NCBI RefSeq assembly: GCF_028657195.3
Contig: NZ_JANCPR020000010.1
Span: 62,001-126,000, forward strand
Origin: Streptomyces iconiensis
GTDB taxonomy: Bacteria; Actinomycetota; Actinomycetes; Streptomycetales; Streptomycetaceae
Direction: 5' to 3'
Length of the DNA: 64,000 nucleotides
A program made the translations under genes and the position numbers. Each line of letters begins with the position of its first letter. The first letter of the stretch is position 1. Of the stretch, positions 44,108 to 53,184 are shown in pieces. Under the pieces are notes generated by a model. The model was not told where the DNA came from. It worked only from the letters and a program-made list of their open reading frames with translations, and did no database searches.

Positions 44108-45249
44108 GACAGCGGAACCTCCGTGATCCACTCCGGGTGCGTGTCGTCCTCGCCGCGCATCAGCCGCCCGTACGCCCCGGACAGCGCACGGGTCACGGGT
44201 CCCGGGGTGCCGTCGTCCACGGTCAGCCCGTCGATGGTGGTGACGGGGAGGATCTCCCACGCCGTCCCCATGAAGAAGATCTCGTCGGCCAGATGCAGCT
44301 CGCTGCGGTCCACTTCGCGCTCCTCGACGGGGAACCCGAGGCCGCGCAGCAGGGTCAGCGCCGTGTCCCGTGTGATCCCGGGCAGTACGCCGCTGCCGAG
44401 CGAGGGCGTGACGACGACTCCGTCGCGTACGAGCGCGAGGCAGGCGCCAGCTCCCTCGCTGACCTTGTGCCGCTCGTTCAGCATGACCGGCCAGTCGTGG
44501 CCGTTCTCCCTGGCCTCCATCATGGCGAGCCTGCCGTTGTGGTAGTTCGAGAACGCCTTGGCGCGGGGCGGCATCGAGGACTCGGAGACCCGCAGCCAGG
44601 AGCTGACGGCGGCCCGGCAGCCGCGCTCCTTGTCCAGCGCACTGCGGAAGGGCCAGGAGTCGATGACGACTTCGCAGGCCGCTTCGGCCGGAACCATCTG
44701 TTCCCTGATGATGCCGCGCGGAAAGGCCCAGGGCCGCAGGTAGGCGTCCTCCCTGTAGCCGTTGACCGCGAGCAACTCCACTGCCGCCGCGCCCAGTTCG
44801 GCTCCTGAGTACGGCAGCGAGAGGCGGCAGAGCCGGGCCGAGTCCGCGAGCCGGCGCAGGTGGTCTTCGAGCCGGAAGACGAGCAGCCGCCGTCCGTCGG
44901 CGGCGAGGTACGCCTTGATGCCCTCGAAGACGGCGGCGACCGAGGCGTGCCCCACGGCGTTGACATGGACAGCGGCCTGCTCCCACGGCACCAGCTCGCC
45001 GGAGCGCCAGATCCACTCGGGGTGCCCGGTGCCGGGGCTCGCCAGGCTCTCCAGCGCGGAAGCGGTCACGGAAGCGGTCCGGGCCTCGGACGCGGGTGCG
45101 GTCACGGAAGCGGTCCGGGCCTCGGACGCGGGTGCGGTCGCAGAAGCCGCCTCGGCCTCGGACGCGGGTGCGGTCACGGAAGCCGCCTCGGCTTCGGACG
45201 CGGGTGCGGTCACGGAAGCCGCCTCGGCTTCGGACGCGGGTGCGGTCAT
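44104..45249 (-). CDS. Class IV (branched-chain-type) aminotransferase with repetitive N terminus
   Basis: 381 residues. From residue 75 on it is a BCAT-fold PLP enzyme: HVNAVGHASVAAVFEGIKAY, VFRLEDHLRRLADSA, RAKAFSNYHNGRLA with the PLP lysine, and LADEIFFMGTAWEILPV. It should aminate an alpha-keto acid or run the reverse. The first 60 residues after Met are five near-identical 12-residue repeats TAPASEAxxASV, not part of the fold. Start and stop overlap the neighbouring genes by 4 bases each. In this cluster it may convert a 2-keto-3-deoxy sugar acid into an amino acid. Confidence 0.88.
   Translation of the reverse strand: MTAPASEAEAASVTAPASEAEAASVTAPASEAEAASATAPASEARTASVTAPASEARTASVTASALESLASPGTGHPEWIWRSGELVPWEQAAVHVNAVGHASVAAVFEGIKAYLAADGRRLLVFRLEDHLRRLADSARLCRLSLPYSGAELGAAAVELLAVNGYREDAYLRPWAFPRGIIREQMVPAEAACEVVIDSWPFRSALDKERGCRAAVSSWLRVSESSMPPRAKAFSNYHNGRLAMMEARENGHDWPVMLNERHKVSEGAGACLALVRDGVVVTPSLGSGVLPGITRDTALTLLRGLGFPVEEREVDRSELHLADEIFFMGTAWEILPVTTIDGLTVDDGTPGPVTRALSGAYGRLMRGEDDTHPEWITEVPLS
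45067..45246 (-). repeat. Five 36-bp in-frame tandem repeats in the aminotransferase N terminus
   Basis: Each unit encodes TAPASEA, then EA or RT, then ASV or ASA. Three units are of the EA type and two of the RT type. A decayed sixth (TASALESLAS) follows. All lie directly after the start codon, so copy number can change without loss of frame. Confidence 0.93.
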
Positions 45250-46139
45250 GCGGCGGGTGTCCCTTCGGTGCGCGAGTGCTCCGCGGAACGTGCCGCCGGG
45301 GGCACGGTTTCCGCTGCGGGTGTGTCGTGGCTGGTCGCGCGGTGCCCCGCGCCTCTGCGGGACGCACCCTGGGCGCGGCGGGTCGCCGCGTGACCGCTCA
45401 GGTCGTAGTCGGCCAGCGAGGTCAGTACGGCGTCCGCGTGGGCGAGTTCGGCCGGGTCACCGACCCCGTTGGGCACCGCGACGCAACGGACCCCGGCGGC
45501 GCGTGCGGCGCGGACACCGATCGCCGAGTCCTCGAAGGCGACGGCATGCGCGGGGTCGCATCCGAGGCGGCTCAGGGCCAGTTCGTACAGGTCGGGGTGC
45601 GGCTTGTTGCGCGCCGTCATGCCGCCGGTCGCCAGGAGGACGAAGTGGCCCCGCACACCGAGGCGTTCCAGGTGCGGCGCCACCCATGCGTGCGGGGCGC
45701 TGGAGACGACCGCTGCCGGTACGCCGGCCGCCCGCGCGGCGTCGAGCAGCGCCCGCACCCCGGGCCGCAGCGGTTCGCGCGCGCACAGCTCGTGCTTGAG
45801 CGCCTTTCGGCGTGCCACCAGCGCGGCCGTGCCCTGAAGGGCAGCGGGGAACCGCGCGGATGGGCCCGAAGCACCCGCGGCCGGCGTCGCTGCCCCGCCC
45901 TGAGCCCCCTCGGCTGAACCCCCTACCCGCTCGGCGAGGTGCTCCGCCGCGCGCTGTTCGCCGTCAGCGCGCCCCACCATGGAGCGCCACAGCGCGGACG
46001 GGAACTCCAGTCCGCACTCGCCGTAGATCTCCTGCCAGGCGCGGTGCCCTGCGCGCTCCGTGTCGCAGATGAGCCCGTCGAAGTCGAAGAGCAGCGCCCC
46101 GGGCGCCACTTCCGCTCCGGGCGCCCGGTCCACGGTCAC
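45246..46139 (-). CDS. HAD-superfamily phosphatase (beta-phosphoglucomutase-like)
   Basis: 297 residues from GTG, sharing GTGA with the lactone-oxidase gene stop. Motif I is LLFDFDGLICDTE (nucleophile Asp), motif II VSSAPHAWV, and motif III/IV NKPHPDLYELAL then AFEDSAIGVRAARAAG. The cap domain contains an alanine/glycine-rich insertion, and the C-terminal 50 residues are a Ser/Arg/Thr-rich tail. It may remove phosphate from a sugar-phosphate intermediate made by the NeuB-type or transketolase enzymes. Confidence 0.87.
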   Translation of the reverse strand: MTVDRAPGAEVAPGALLFDFDGLICDTERAGHRAWQEIYGECGLEFPSALWRSMVGRADGEQRAAEHLAERVGGSAEGAQGGAATPAAGASGPSARFPAALQGTAALVARRKALKHELCAREPLRPGVRALLDAARAAGVPAAVVSSAPHAWVAPHLERLGVRGHFVLLATGGMTARNKPHPDLYELALSRLGCDPAHAVAFEDSAIGVRAARAAGVRCVAVPNGVGDPAELAHADAVLTSLADYDLSGHAATRRAQGASRRGAGHRATSHDTPAAETVPPAARSAEHSRTEGTPAA

Positions 46140-47476
46140 CGTCCGCCTCCCGCCGGCACGGCGTCCGCCGCTGCCGTGACGGGCCCGAGCAGGTTGTCCG
46201 TGTACTCGTTCGAGAACACCCCGTGCGGGTCCAGCAGCGCCCGTATCCGCTGGAACTCCTTCCAGCGCGGGTAGCGGGGCGCCAGCACCTCGGCCGTCGC
46301 GGTGTGCGCCTTGCCCCAGTGCGGACGCGCCTCGTGCTCGCGCAGCACGTACTCGGCCGCTCTGAGTATCTCGATCTGGCCCGCTGTACGCGGCACGGTG
46401 AGGTTCACATAGCCGGTGGCGCGTCCGTATGCGGGGCTGAGCGGGAGGTCGTCGCCGGCGCCGACCCGTACCAGCACCGAGTACGGCGAGTAGGTGCGCA
46501 GCCTGCGCAGTACGGGCCGCAGGGCGCGCAGCGCTTCAGCTGTGCGCTCCAGCGGCAAGGCGTGCTCCATGGCCAGGAACCGCACCGGCTGCGGGAAGGT
46601 GAAGACCCGGTGACTCGCGTCCGTGTACGGGGAGTCGGGCCACAGGCCGCCGAGCCTGGTGGTGAGCCAGGGCACCGTTCCCGCGCCGCCGGCCCTGGCC
46701 GCCTGGGCCGTGAGCCCGCACCGCACCTCGTCGAGGGTGGCGGCGTAGCGGCGCAGCGGGGCACGCGGTGTGGCGGGTTCCGTGGTGCGGTCGACGGAGC
46801 GGAGGGTGACGCGGTCGGTCCACGGCAGCCAGTTGAGGCTGGGGTGTTCGCTCTGCGCCGCCCAGTCGGTGAAGCGCTCCAGCAGCGCGTCCAGCGGCTC
46901 GCTTCCCAGCCTGAGCCGGAGGTTGAACTGCGGTACGCAGCGCAGCGTGACGGTGCTCAGTACGCCGAGGGTGCCCAGCGCTGTCCTGACGGCGCCCCAC
47001 AGGTCGGGGTCGGCCTCAGGGCCGAGGTCGCGGATCTCGCCCTCGGCCGTGACCAGCCGTACGCGGGTGACGGCGCCGGACAGCGGCGGGTGCGCGAGTC
47101 CTGTGCCGTGGTTGCCGGTCGACAGGGCCCCGGCCACGGTCTGGTCGGCGAGGGTGCCGATGTTCTCCAGCGCGAGGCCCTGTCGGTCCAGCGCCTCGCA
47201 GAGCGCGCCGATCCGGGTGCCGGCGCGCACCGTGACCTCTCCCGCCGCGTGGTCGACGGCGACGACGCCCGCGTACGACGTGAGGTCGAGCAGCACGCCG
47301 GGAGTGGTCGCCAGACGGTTGAAGGAATGGCCGGTGCCCGCCGCGCGCACCGTCAGTCCGCTGCGGGCCGCGGCCCGCACCGCCTGCCCGATCTCGTCCT
47401 CGCTGGTGGGCCTGGCCAGCTGCGCCGGAGCGCAGCCGACCGTACCGGACCAGGTGCGCCAGGTGGATCGCAGCAC
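46136..47476 (-). CDS. FAD-linked aldonolactone/alditol oxidase-like enzyme
   Basis: 446 residues from GTG. The N-terminal FAD domain has RAAGTGHSFN, whose His is the usual site of covalent FAD in this family, and ENIGTLADQTVAGALSTGNHGTG. The C-terminal ALO-type domain ends PHWGKAHTATAEVLAPRYPRW and ALLDPHGVFSNEYTDNLLG. Relatives are L-gulonolactone oxidase, arabinonolactone oxidase and alditol oxidase. They oxidise C1 or C2 of sugar lactones or polyols. This supports sugar-derived chemistry in the cluster. A 93-base gap separates it from the RmlD-like gene. Confidence 0.88.
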   Translation of the reverse strand: MLRSTWRTWSGTVGCAPAQLARPTSEDEIGQAVRAAARSGLTVRAAGTGHSFNRLATTPGVLLDLTSYAGVVAVDHAAGEVTVRAGTRIGALCEALDRQGLALENIGTLADQTVAGALSTGNHGTGLAHPPLSGAVTRVRLVTAEGEIRDLGPEADPDLWGAVRTALGTLGVLSTVTLRCVPQFNLRLRLGSEPLDALLERFTDWAAQSEHPSLNWLPWTDRVTLRSVDRTTEPATPRAPLRRYAATLDEVRCGLTAQAARAGGAGTVPWLTTRLGGLWPDSPYTDASHRVFTFPQPVRFLAMEHALPLERTAEALRALRPVLRRLRTYSPYSVLVRVGAGDDLPLSPAYGRATGYVNLTVPRTAGQIEILRAAEYVLREHEARPHWGKAHTATAEVLAPRYPRWKEFQRIRALLDPHGVFSNEYTDNLLGPVTAAADAVPAGGGR

Positions 47477-47569
47477 CGTTCTCCTCTCTGAACTTCCGGG
47501 TATCTGTGCCGGCTTGTGGCTCTGGACTTCCGGGACCCGGACTGCCGGGATTCCGCGCGGTCTTGTGGG

Positions 47570-48448
47570 TCAGTGCAGGGCGCAGAACCTCTTCAGCGCG
47601 TCCCGCCAGTGCGGCAGGGTCAGCCCCAGAGCCGCCATCCGCCCGGTCGCCAGCGACGAGTCACGCGGCCTGCCTCCGGCGAAGCCGCACTCCACCATGG
47701 CGAGCGGCTTCGGCTCCGGCATGCCGGGGCGCTCTTCGCACAGCGCCAGCCCGACGTCGTACCAGCTCGCCGTACCGGCGTTGGCGACATGGACGGTGCC
47801 GCTGACCTGCTCGGGGCGCGTCAGCAGGAACGTCAGCGCGCGTGCCAGGTCGGCGGTGTACGTCGGAAGGCTGTACTGGTCGGCGATCAGGGCTGCCGGT
47901 TCGCCGGCCGCGCCCTGCTGGAGCGCGGCCAGTACGACATCCACGCGCGCGTCGGCGCCGCCGAACAGCCAGGACGTGCGTACGGACAGCGCCTGGTCGC
48001 CCAGCAGGGCGCATATGCGTTCGCCGGCCAGCTTGGTCAGCCCGTAGACGCTCAGCGGGCTGGGGATGTCGGTCTCCCGGTAGCCGCCCTCGGGCGGGTC
48101 CGCACCGTCGAAGACGTAGTCGCTGGAGATGTACACCAGCCGGCTCCCGGTGCGCCGGCACGCGTCGGCGACGTTGCGTACGCCCGCCACATTGACGCGC
48201 AGCGCCAGCGCGGGGTCACGTTCGCAGTCGTCGACGACGGCGTGCGCCGCCGTGTGGACGACGACATCGGGGCGGAAGGACTCGATGGAGGCGCTGACCG
48301 CCGCCGCGTCCGCGATGTCGAAGTCCCTGGCCGAGACGGCGCGCAGCTCCCAGTCCCCGGCCACCGGGTCGGTGGCCAGCGCCCCGGTGAGGGCCGTGCC
48401 CAGCATGCCGTCGCCCCCGGTCAGATACAGCCGGGTGGGGGCTCCCAT
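47570..48448 (-). CDS. dTDP-4-dehydrorhamnose reductase-like sugar reductase
   Basis: 292 residues from ATG 48448, which shares one base with the RraA-like stop; a GTG three bases upstream is possible. It is an extended SDR: LYLTGGDGMLGTAL, HTAAHAVVDDCERDPALALRVN, ISSDYVFDG, YGLTKLAGE with catalytic Tyr and Lys. It resembles RmlD/StrL. No glucose-1-phosphate thymidylyltransferase or 4,6-dehydratase is in the window, so it may act on a free or acid sugar rather than a dTDP-sugar. Confidence 0.87.
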   Translation of the reverse strand: MGAPTRLYLTGGDGMLGTALTGALATDPVAGDWELRAVSARDFDIADAAAVSASIESFRPDVVVHTAAHAVVDDCERDPALALRVNVAGVRNVADACRRTGSRLVYISSDYVFDGADPPEGGYRETDIPSPLSVYGLTKLAGERICALLGDQALSVRTSWLFGGADARVDVVLAALQQGAAGEPAALIADQYSLPTYTADLARALTFLLTRPEQVSGTVHVANAGTASWYDVGLALCEERPGMPEPKPLAMVECGFAGGRPRDSSLATGRMAALGLTLPHWRDALKRFCALH

Positions 48449-49122
48449 CACAGGTGCCCGAACTCTTCGAGCAGCTCAAGCACGGTGGCACCGGAGGAGA
48501 TCTTGTCCCGGATGGTGCGCTCCTTGCCGATGTTCAGGCGCGTGCCCTCCAGCACGTCCTCGGCGAGCGCGGGCGGTACGACGGCGACGCCGTTCTCGTC
48601 GGCGACGAGGATGTCGCCCGGGTTGATCACCTGGCCGCCCACCACGACGGGCACATTGACCTGGACCGGCTCGGTGCGGTCGTGCACGGCGGTGGGCGAG
48701 GGGCGCGGGACGGTCGACTTGTACCAGAGCGGGAAGTTCAGGTCCCGGATCTCGTCGACGTCGCGCACGGCACCGTCGACGATGCCCGCGCTGATCCCGG
48801 CCTTGAGGGAGAGGGTCGACATCAGCCCGCCCCACATGGCGGTCAGCGGGGTGCCGTGGCAGGCGACCACGATGATGTCGCCCGGCTGGGCCCTGGCGAG
48901 CACGGGCATGCAGTCAACGAGGTCGTCGATGGAGAGGTTCACGGTGAGCGCGGGGCCGACGACCTTGTGCTCGTGACGGACCGTCTGGAAGCCGCCGATC
49001 GCGCCGACCCGGCGGCGCGCGTCCGTCACCAGGCAGCTGGGGCTGTACTCGTTCAGGACCTCGCGGAACGCGTCCATGGTCTTCTGCGGCGGCCGTACGA
49101 GGTCGTTGTAAACCGTTTCCAT
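48448..49122 (-). CDS. RraA-like family protein (aldolase/decarboxylase fold)
   Basis: 224 residues. The family pattern is present: GPALTVNLSIDDLVDCMPVLARAQPGDIIVV, HGTPLTAMWGGLMSTLSLKAGISAGIVDGAVRDVDEIRDLNFP with the metal-adjacent Arg-Asp, and NPGDILVADENGVAVVPP. Non-RNase members are 4-hydroxy-4-methyl-2-oxoglutarate aldolases and oxaloacetate decarboxylases. Such a pyruvate-type aldolase or decarboxylase would fit with a PEP-condensing NeuB partner. The exact reaction is open. Confidence 0.83.
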   Translation of the reverse strand: METVYNDLVRPPQKTMDAFREVLNEYSPSCLVTDARRRVGAIGGFQTVRHEHKVVGPALTVNLSIDDLVDCMPVLARAQPGDIIVVACHGTPLTAMWGGLMSTLSLKAGISAGIVDGAVRDVDEIRDLNFPLWYKSTVPRPSPTAVHDRTEPVQVNVPVVVGGQVINPGDILVADENGVAVVPPALAEDVLEGTRLNIGKERTIRDKISSGATVLELLEEFGHL

Positions 49123-49168
49123 CAGCGCGTACTCCTGTATTCCTCTGGTCAGCTGTGGTCAGTGGTGG

Positions 49169-51091
49169 TCAGCGGGTTGCGGCGGCGGGTCCGGTACGGA
49201 GCGCGCCCGCGAGGTCGGCGGCGGCGAGGCCGTGGGCCGCGAGGGTCTCGGCCGGGGTGCCGCAGCGGGGTACCTCGGTGAGGCCGATCCCGTGGAAGCG
49301 GGGGGCCTGTTCGAGGCCCAGTTCCAGCAGGGCGCGGCCGACGGTGTCCGCCTGGCCGCCCCGCGTGTAGTGGTTCTCGACCACGGTCAGCGTCCGGGCC
49401 CCGGACGCCAGTTGGGCCAGCCACTCGGGGTCGGCACGGTTGAGCCAGGGCAGTTCGACGACCGTCAGCTCCACGCCCTCGGCGGCCAGCAGACGGGCGG
49501 CGTCCAGCAGTTGGCCGAGGACGACGGGCCCCGCACCGACGGCGACGGTGCTGCCGCCCTCCCGTACCACCCGGCCGCGTCCCACGTGCAGCGGCGGTGC
49601 GGGCAGTGCGGCGACCTCGCCGCCGACGGGCCCGCTGACCAGGCGGAGGTAGACGCTCTCCGCTGCCGTCGCGCAGAACTCGACGGCGGCCCTGACCCCG
49701 GCACCGTTGGCCGGCTCCAGGATCAGCAGATCCGGTACGGCGCCGAGCGCGCTGACATCGCGTACGGCCTGGTGGGAGTGGCCCGGTGCGGCGGGGACCA
49801 GCCCGGCGAGCGAGCCTGTGTAGACGACCCGCCGGTTCTCCGTCGCGTTGTTGTAGATCTGTTCGTTGGGCCGGGAGTGCAGGAAACAGGAGAAGGAGTG
49901 GACGAACGGCAGCTTCCCGCCGGCCGCGAGGCCGCCCGCCATGGACACCATGTCCTGCTCGGCGATCCCGCATTCGAAGAAGCGGTCGGGGAACTCCTCG
50001 GAGAACGGGATGAGTCCGGTGTCGAGCACCAGATCGGCGTCGAGCGCCACGACCCGCTCGTCCCCGCGTGCCAGCTCCGCCAGCGCCTCGCCGTACACCT
50101 GCGGCAGCCGCTCGGCCAGCGGGTCGGCCGCCGGTACGGTCTCTGCCGCCGCCTCCTCGGTGCGCAGCTGCCCCAGTCCGTGCCGGGAGAGCACTTCGGC
50201 CGCTGTGGCGCTGAGTTCGGCGTAGGCGGCGCGGTAGTCCTCGGCGGAGGGAGCACCGCTGTGGAAGCGGTACATCCACTCGCCCTCGCGCAGTGAGGTG
50301 GTGGCGGCGAAGGTGTCGCAGCCCGCGCCCTTGACCGTGTCCGCGATGATCACGGCGGGGCCTTCGGGGAAGCTCTCCGCGCGCTTGCGGAAGGCGGCCT
50401 CCAGCTCCAGCGGGTCGTTGCCGTCGCAGCGCAGCGTTCCCCAGCCGAAGGCCCTGAACTTCGCCTCCAGGTCGCCGAGATCGCTGACGTCCGCCACCCA
50501 GGTGTCGGACTGGATCTTGTTGTGGTCCACGACAACGGTCAGTTCGTGCATCCCGTGCCTGACGGCTCCGGCGAGCGCCTCCCAGTTCTGGCCCTCCTGG
50601 AGTTCCCCGTCTCCTGTCAGCACGTAGATCCTGCGGTCCAGTCCCCGCAGCCGGTCGGCGAGCACCAGTCCCTTGGCCTTGGAGACGCCCATACCGAGCG
50701 AGCCGGTGTTGAACGGCATGTGCGGGGTGTGCACATCGGGGTGCCCCGGCAGTCCGTCGAGACGGCGCAGCCGGTGCACGAGGTGTTCGTCGAGCGCACC
50801 CAGGCCGATCAGGGCCGCGTACAGGCCGGGTGCGTCATGGCCCTTGGAGGAGAAGTACACGTCGCCGTCGGCCTCGAAAGGCCGCCGCATCTCGTGCAGA
50901 TGGAGGTGGGTGACGATGTCGGCCGCGCTGAAGCTGGAGCCCAGGTGTCCCGATCCGGCCCGCTTGATCATGTAGAGGGTGTTGATCCGGCTGAGCGCGC
51001 TCACGGCACGCGAGCGGTCGTACGGCTCGGGGATGCCCTCCCGTACGCGGGTGAACTCGGCCGTCGGCACCCAGTGCAGGGTGGTGGTCAT
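49169..51091 (-). CDS. Transketolase (single-chain)
   Basis: 640 residues. Thiamine diphosphate domain with KRAGSGHLGSSFSAADIVTHL, GDGELQEGQNWEAL and VDHNKIQSD. The pyrimidine-binding domain has FFECGIAEQDMVSMAGGLA with the catalytic glutamate, and the C-terminal domain ends VVENHYTRGGQADTVG. It is a little shorter than housekeeping transketolases of about 660-700 residues and is the kind often found in secondary-metabolite clusters. It would transfer a two-carbon ketol unit to an aldehyde, building or shortening the sugar chain used here. Confidence 0.9.
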   Translation of the reverse strand: MTTTLHWVPTAEFTRVREGIPEPYDRSRAVSALSRINTLYMIKRAGSGHLGSSFSAADIVTHLHLHEMRRPFEADGDVYFSSKGHDAPGLYAALIGLGALDEHLVHRLRRLDGLPGHPDVHTPHMPFNTGSLGMGVSKAKGLVLADRLRGLDRRIYVLTGDGELQEGQNWEALAGAVRHGMHELTVVVDHNKIQSDTWVADVSDLGDLEAKFRAFGWGTLRCDGNDPLELEAAFRKRAESFPEGPAVIIADTVKGAGCDTFAATTSLREGEWMYRFHSGAPSAEDYRAAYAELSATAAEVLSRHGLGQLRTEEAAAETVPAADPLAERLPQVYGEALAELARGDERVVALDADLVLDTGLIPFSEEFPDRFFECGIAEQDMVSMAGGLAAGGKLPFVHSFSCFLHSRPNEQIYNNATENRRVVYTGSLAGLVPAAPGHSHQAVRDVSALGAVPDLLILEPANGAGVRAAVEFCATAAESVYLRLVSGPVGGEVAALPAPPLHVGRGRVVREGGSTVAVGAGPVVLGQLLDAARLLAAEGVELTVVELPWLNRADPEWLAQLASGARTLTVVENHYTRGGQADTVGRALLELGLEQAPRFHGIGLTEVPRCGTPAETLAAHGLAAADLAGALRTGPAAATR

Positions 51092-51126
51092 GGCTGACTC
51101 CGTTGGTCTGTTGGCTCGGGGGTCCT

Positions 51127-51939
51127 TCACCAGCACACGAACCCGCCGTCGACGACGAGTTCGGTCCCGGTGACGTACCGGCTCATGCCGGAGGCGAGGA
51201 ACAGCATCGGGCCGACGAGGTCGTCCTCCGTTGCCATGCGCCCCAGCGGGACCCGGGCGACGAACTTCTCCCGGAACCGCCGGTCCTGGCCGCCGAGCAC
51301 ACCGCCGGGCGACAGCGTGTTCACCCGGACTCCGCACGGCCCCCAGAGCGTGGCCAGATAGCGGGTCAGCGCGGCGACCGCTGCCTTGGACATGCCGTAG
51401 GCGGGCGGCTTGAGGAACGGCGGGTCCATCTCGATGTGGTCGTAGAAGCGGGGGTCAGGGGCGACGATCCCGTACAGCGAGCCGATGTTGATCACCGAAC
51501 CGTGCCCGCGCCTGGCCATCTCCGTCCCGAAGACCTGGCATGTGCGCAGCACACCTGCCGCGTTGACGTCCAGGACCGCGCCTGACAGCTCCTCGGGGAT
51601 GTCCTCGAAGAGCCAGCCGCCGCTGCCCGCCGACGGCGGCTGGTCGAGCCCCGCGTTGTTGACGAGGACGCCGGGCGGGCCCAGCCGGGCCAGGCAGGTG
51701 CCGAGGGCGTCCTGGAGGCTGGCCCGGTTGGTGACGTCGGCCTGCTCGAAGACGAACTGGCCGGCGTCCTCCTCCTGCCCGTACCCGGCGAACTCCTCGA
51801 TCGTGCTGCCGTCGGGCTTGGTGCGGTCGAGCCCGAAGACATCGGCCCCCGCCTGGAGGAACGCCTTGGTCCATACCCTGCCGAGCCGGCCTCCCACCCC
51901 CGTGACCACTGCGGTGCTTCCGGTCAGGCCGGTCAGCAC
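51127..51939 (-). CDS. SDR-family oxidoreductase of the sialic/legionaminic cluster type
   Basis: 270 residues from GTG, 4 bases after the NeuB-type stop. SDR motifs: VVTGVGGRLGRVWTKAFL (nucleotide loop), NNAGLDQPP, INIGSLYGIVAPDPRFYDH with the catalytic serine, YGMSKAAV with Tyr and Lys. The insertion after GSLYG is typical of SDRs that accompany NeuB homologues in surface-sugar loci. It is 35 bases upstream of transketolase. Confidence 0.88.
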   Translation of the reverse strand: MLTGLTGSTAVVTGVGGRLGRVWTKAFLQAGADVFGLDRTKPDGSTIEEFAGYGQEEDAGQFVFEQADVTNRASLQDALGTCLARLGPPGVLVNNAGLDQPPSAGSGGWLFEDIPEELSGAVLDVNAAGVLRTCQVFGTEMARRGHGSVINIGSLYGIVAPDPRFYDHIEMDPPFLKPPAYGMSKAAVAALTRYLATLWGPCGVRVNTLSPGGVLGGQDRRFREKFVARVPLGRMATEDDLVGPMLFLASGMSRYVTGTELVVDGGFVCW

Positions 51940-51943
51940 GCGC

Positions 51944-53026
51944 TCAGCCCGTCCGGCTGATGCCGGCGGCGACGAGTGGCTCGTCCAGCAGCTCGGGGGT
52001 GAAGTCGCCGTCGGCGTCCAGCGGTTCCCGCAGGGTGCGGCCCAGCACCTCGTCGAGCCGGTACGGCTTCATGCCGTCGCCCGGCGACTTGGCGATGACG
52101 TCGTCGGCCGTGACGGTGTGGCCGGCCGGCAGATCGCGGACCGCCACCAGCTTCTTGCCCATCTTGCGCACGGCGGGAGCCTCGTCCTCGCTGCACACCT
52201 TCTCGGGGGAGCCCAGCGACCTGTGCACGCGGTCCAGGGAGACGGTCAGGTCGGCCAGCAGCGACGGGTCCAGCGAGAAGTGATGGTCGCTGCCGGGGCG
52301 GCTCTGGTCGAGGGTGAAGTGCTTTTCGACCACCCTGGCGCCCACCGCGTACGCCAGGCAGCTCGCCTCGTTGCCCAGGTCGTGCCCCGAGAAGCCGATG
52401 ACCACGTCGGGGAACTCGCGCCGATAGGTCTCGATCACCGACAGGTTGAGGTCGTCGGCGCCGGCCGGGTAGACGGCGGTGCACTGGAGCAGCGCCAGCC
52501 GGTCGTTGATCGGCAGGATGGTCTCCACCGCCTGCCTGACCTCCTCCATCGACGCACCGCCGGTGCTGACGACCAGGGTCTTGCCCGTCTTCGCCGCGTA
52601 GGCGAGGAGCGGGGTGTTGGTCAGATCGGCCGAGGCGATCTTGATGGCCGGCAGATCGATGTCGACCAGGAAATCAACGGACGGCATGTCGAAGGCCGTC
52701 GAGAAGAAATCGATGTTCAGCTCCTGGGCCAGCTTCGCCAGGTGCAGATACTCGTCGCGTCCGAACTCCAGGAATTCCCGGTGCTCGCCGTATGTGGCGC
52801 CGTAGCTGTTCCTGCCCGTGTAAGGCCGGTTGTACATCTCACGGGTGAACAGTGCCTTGTTGTCACGCTTCTGAAGCTTGGCGGCCGAAGCACCCGCGGC
52901 AGCCGCCTGCCGGAAAAGCTCTTCCGCTTTCTCCAGACTGCCCTCGTGGTTGTGGCCGATCTCGGCGATGACATAAGCGCCCGTGTCGTCGGCTACACGT
53001 CGGCCTGATATCTCAAGTTCGCGCAT
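51944..53026 (-). CDS. NeuB-family 2-keto-3-deoxy sugar acid synthase
   Basis: 360 residues from ATG 53026; an in-frame ATG 48 bases upstream is less likely. It has the full N-acetylneuraminate synthase pattern: VIAEIGHNHEGSLEKAEEL, AAKLQKRDNKALF, FFSTAFDMPSVDFL, VVSTGGASMEEV, and EKHFTLDQSRPGSDHHFSLDP with the metal-binding His. A C-terminal SAF (antifreeze-like) domain, VAVRDLPAGHTVTADDVIAK, closes it. It condenses phosphoenolpyruvate with an aldose to a 2-keto-3-deoxy acid. With no CMP-sugar synthetase or epimerase nearby, a role in a small-molecule pathway is preferred over surface sialic acid. First gene of the 13-gene unit. Confidence 0.9.
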   Translation of the reverse strand: MRELEISGRRVADDTGAYVIAEIGHNHEGSLEKAEELFRQAAAAGASAAKLQKRDNKALFTREMYNRPYTGRNSYGATYGEHREFLEFGRDEYLHLAKLAQELNIDFFSTAFDMPSVDFLVDIDLPAIKIASADLTNTPLLAYAAKTGKTLVVSTGGASMEEVRQAVETILPINDRLALLQCTAVYPAGADDLNLSVIETYRREFPDVVIGFSGHDLGNEASCLAYAVGARVVEKHFTLDQSRPGSDHHFSLDPSLLADLTVSLDRVHRSLGSPEKVCSEDEAPAVRKMGKKLVAVRDLPAGHTVTADDVIAKSPGDGMKPYRLDEVLGRTLREPLDADGDFTPELLDEPLVAAGISRTG

Positions 53027-53087
53027 ACCTGTGCCGTCTTCCTTCCAATTCCGGATTACTCGACGACAATTCATGGAACCGAGAGCA

Positions 53088-53184
53088 ATACTGCCATCGC
53101 CGGGGTGCCGACAAAAGAATTACCGGGACTATGACGCTGTCCTAAGATGGCCAGTCCACTAGTGGACTCGGACGGAACGGGCAC
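53088..53184. promoter_or_regulatory. Divergent control region, copy 1 of a duplicated ~97-bp element
   Basis: The region starts (plus strand) with ATACTGCCATC, the complement of GATGGCAGTAT on the NeuB strand, and ends in AGTGGAC-N2-GGAC-N-GAACGGGCA just before the LuxR ATG. A TAAGAT -10 box (53143-53148) reads to the LuxR gene. A perfect 16-bp palindrome AGTCCACTAGTGGACT (53153-53168) lies at its expected transcription start. The same arrangement is repeated at 59006-59102. Confidence 0.6.

Noticed and set aside
47570..48448. dTDP-rhamnose pathway gene
   Set aside because: RmlA, RmlB and RmlC partners are absent from the window, so a specific dTDP-rhamnose role is not supported despite the family match.
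51127..53026. Sialic or legionaminic acid surface-sugar locus
   Set aside because: Besides the NeuB-type synthase and an SDR there is no CMP-sugar synthetase, epimerase, acetyltransferase or glycosyltransferase in the window, while ligases and an exporter are present.
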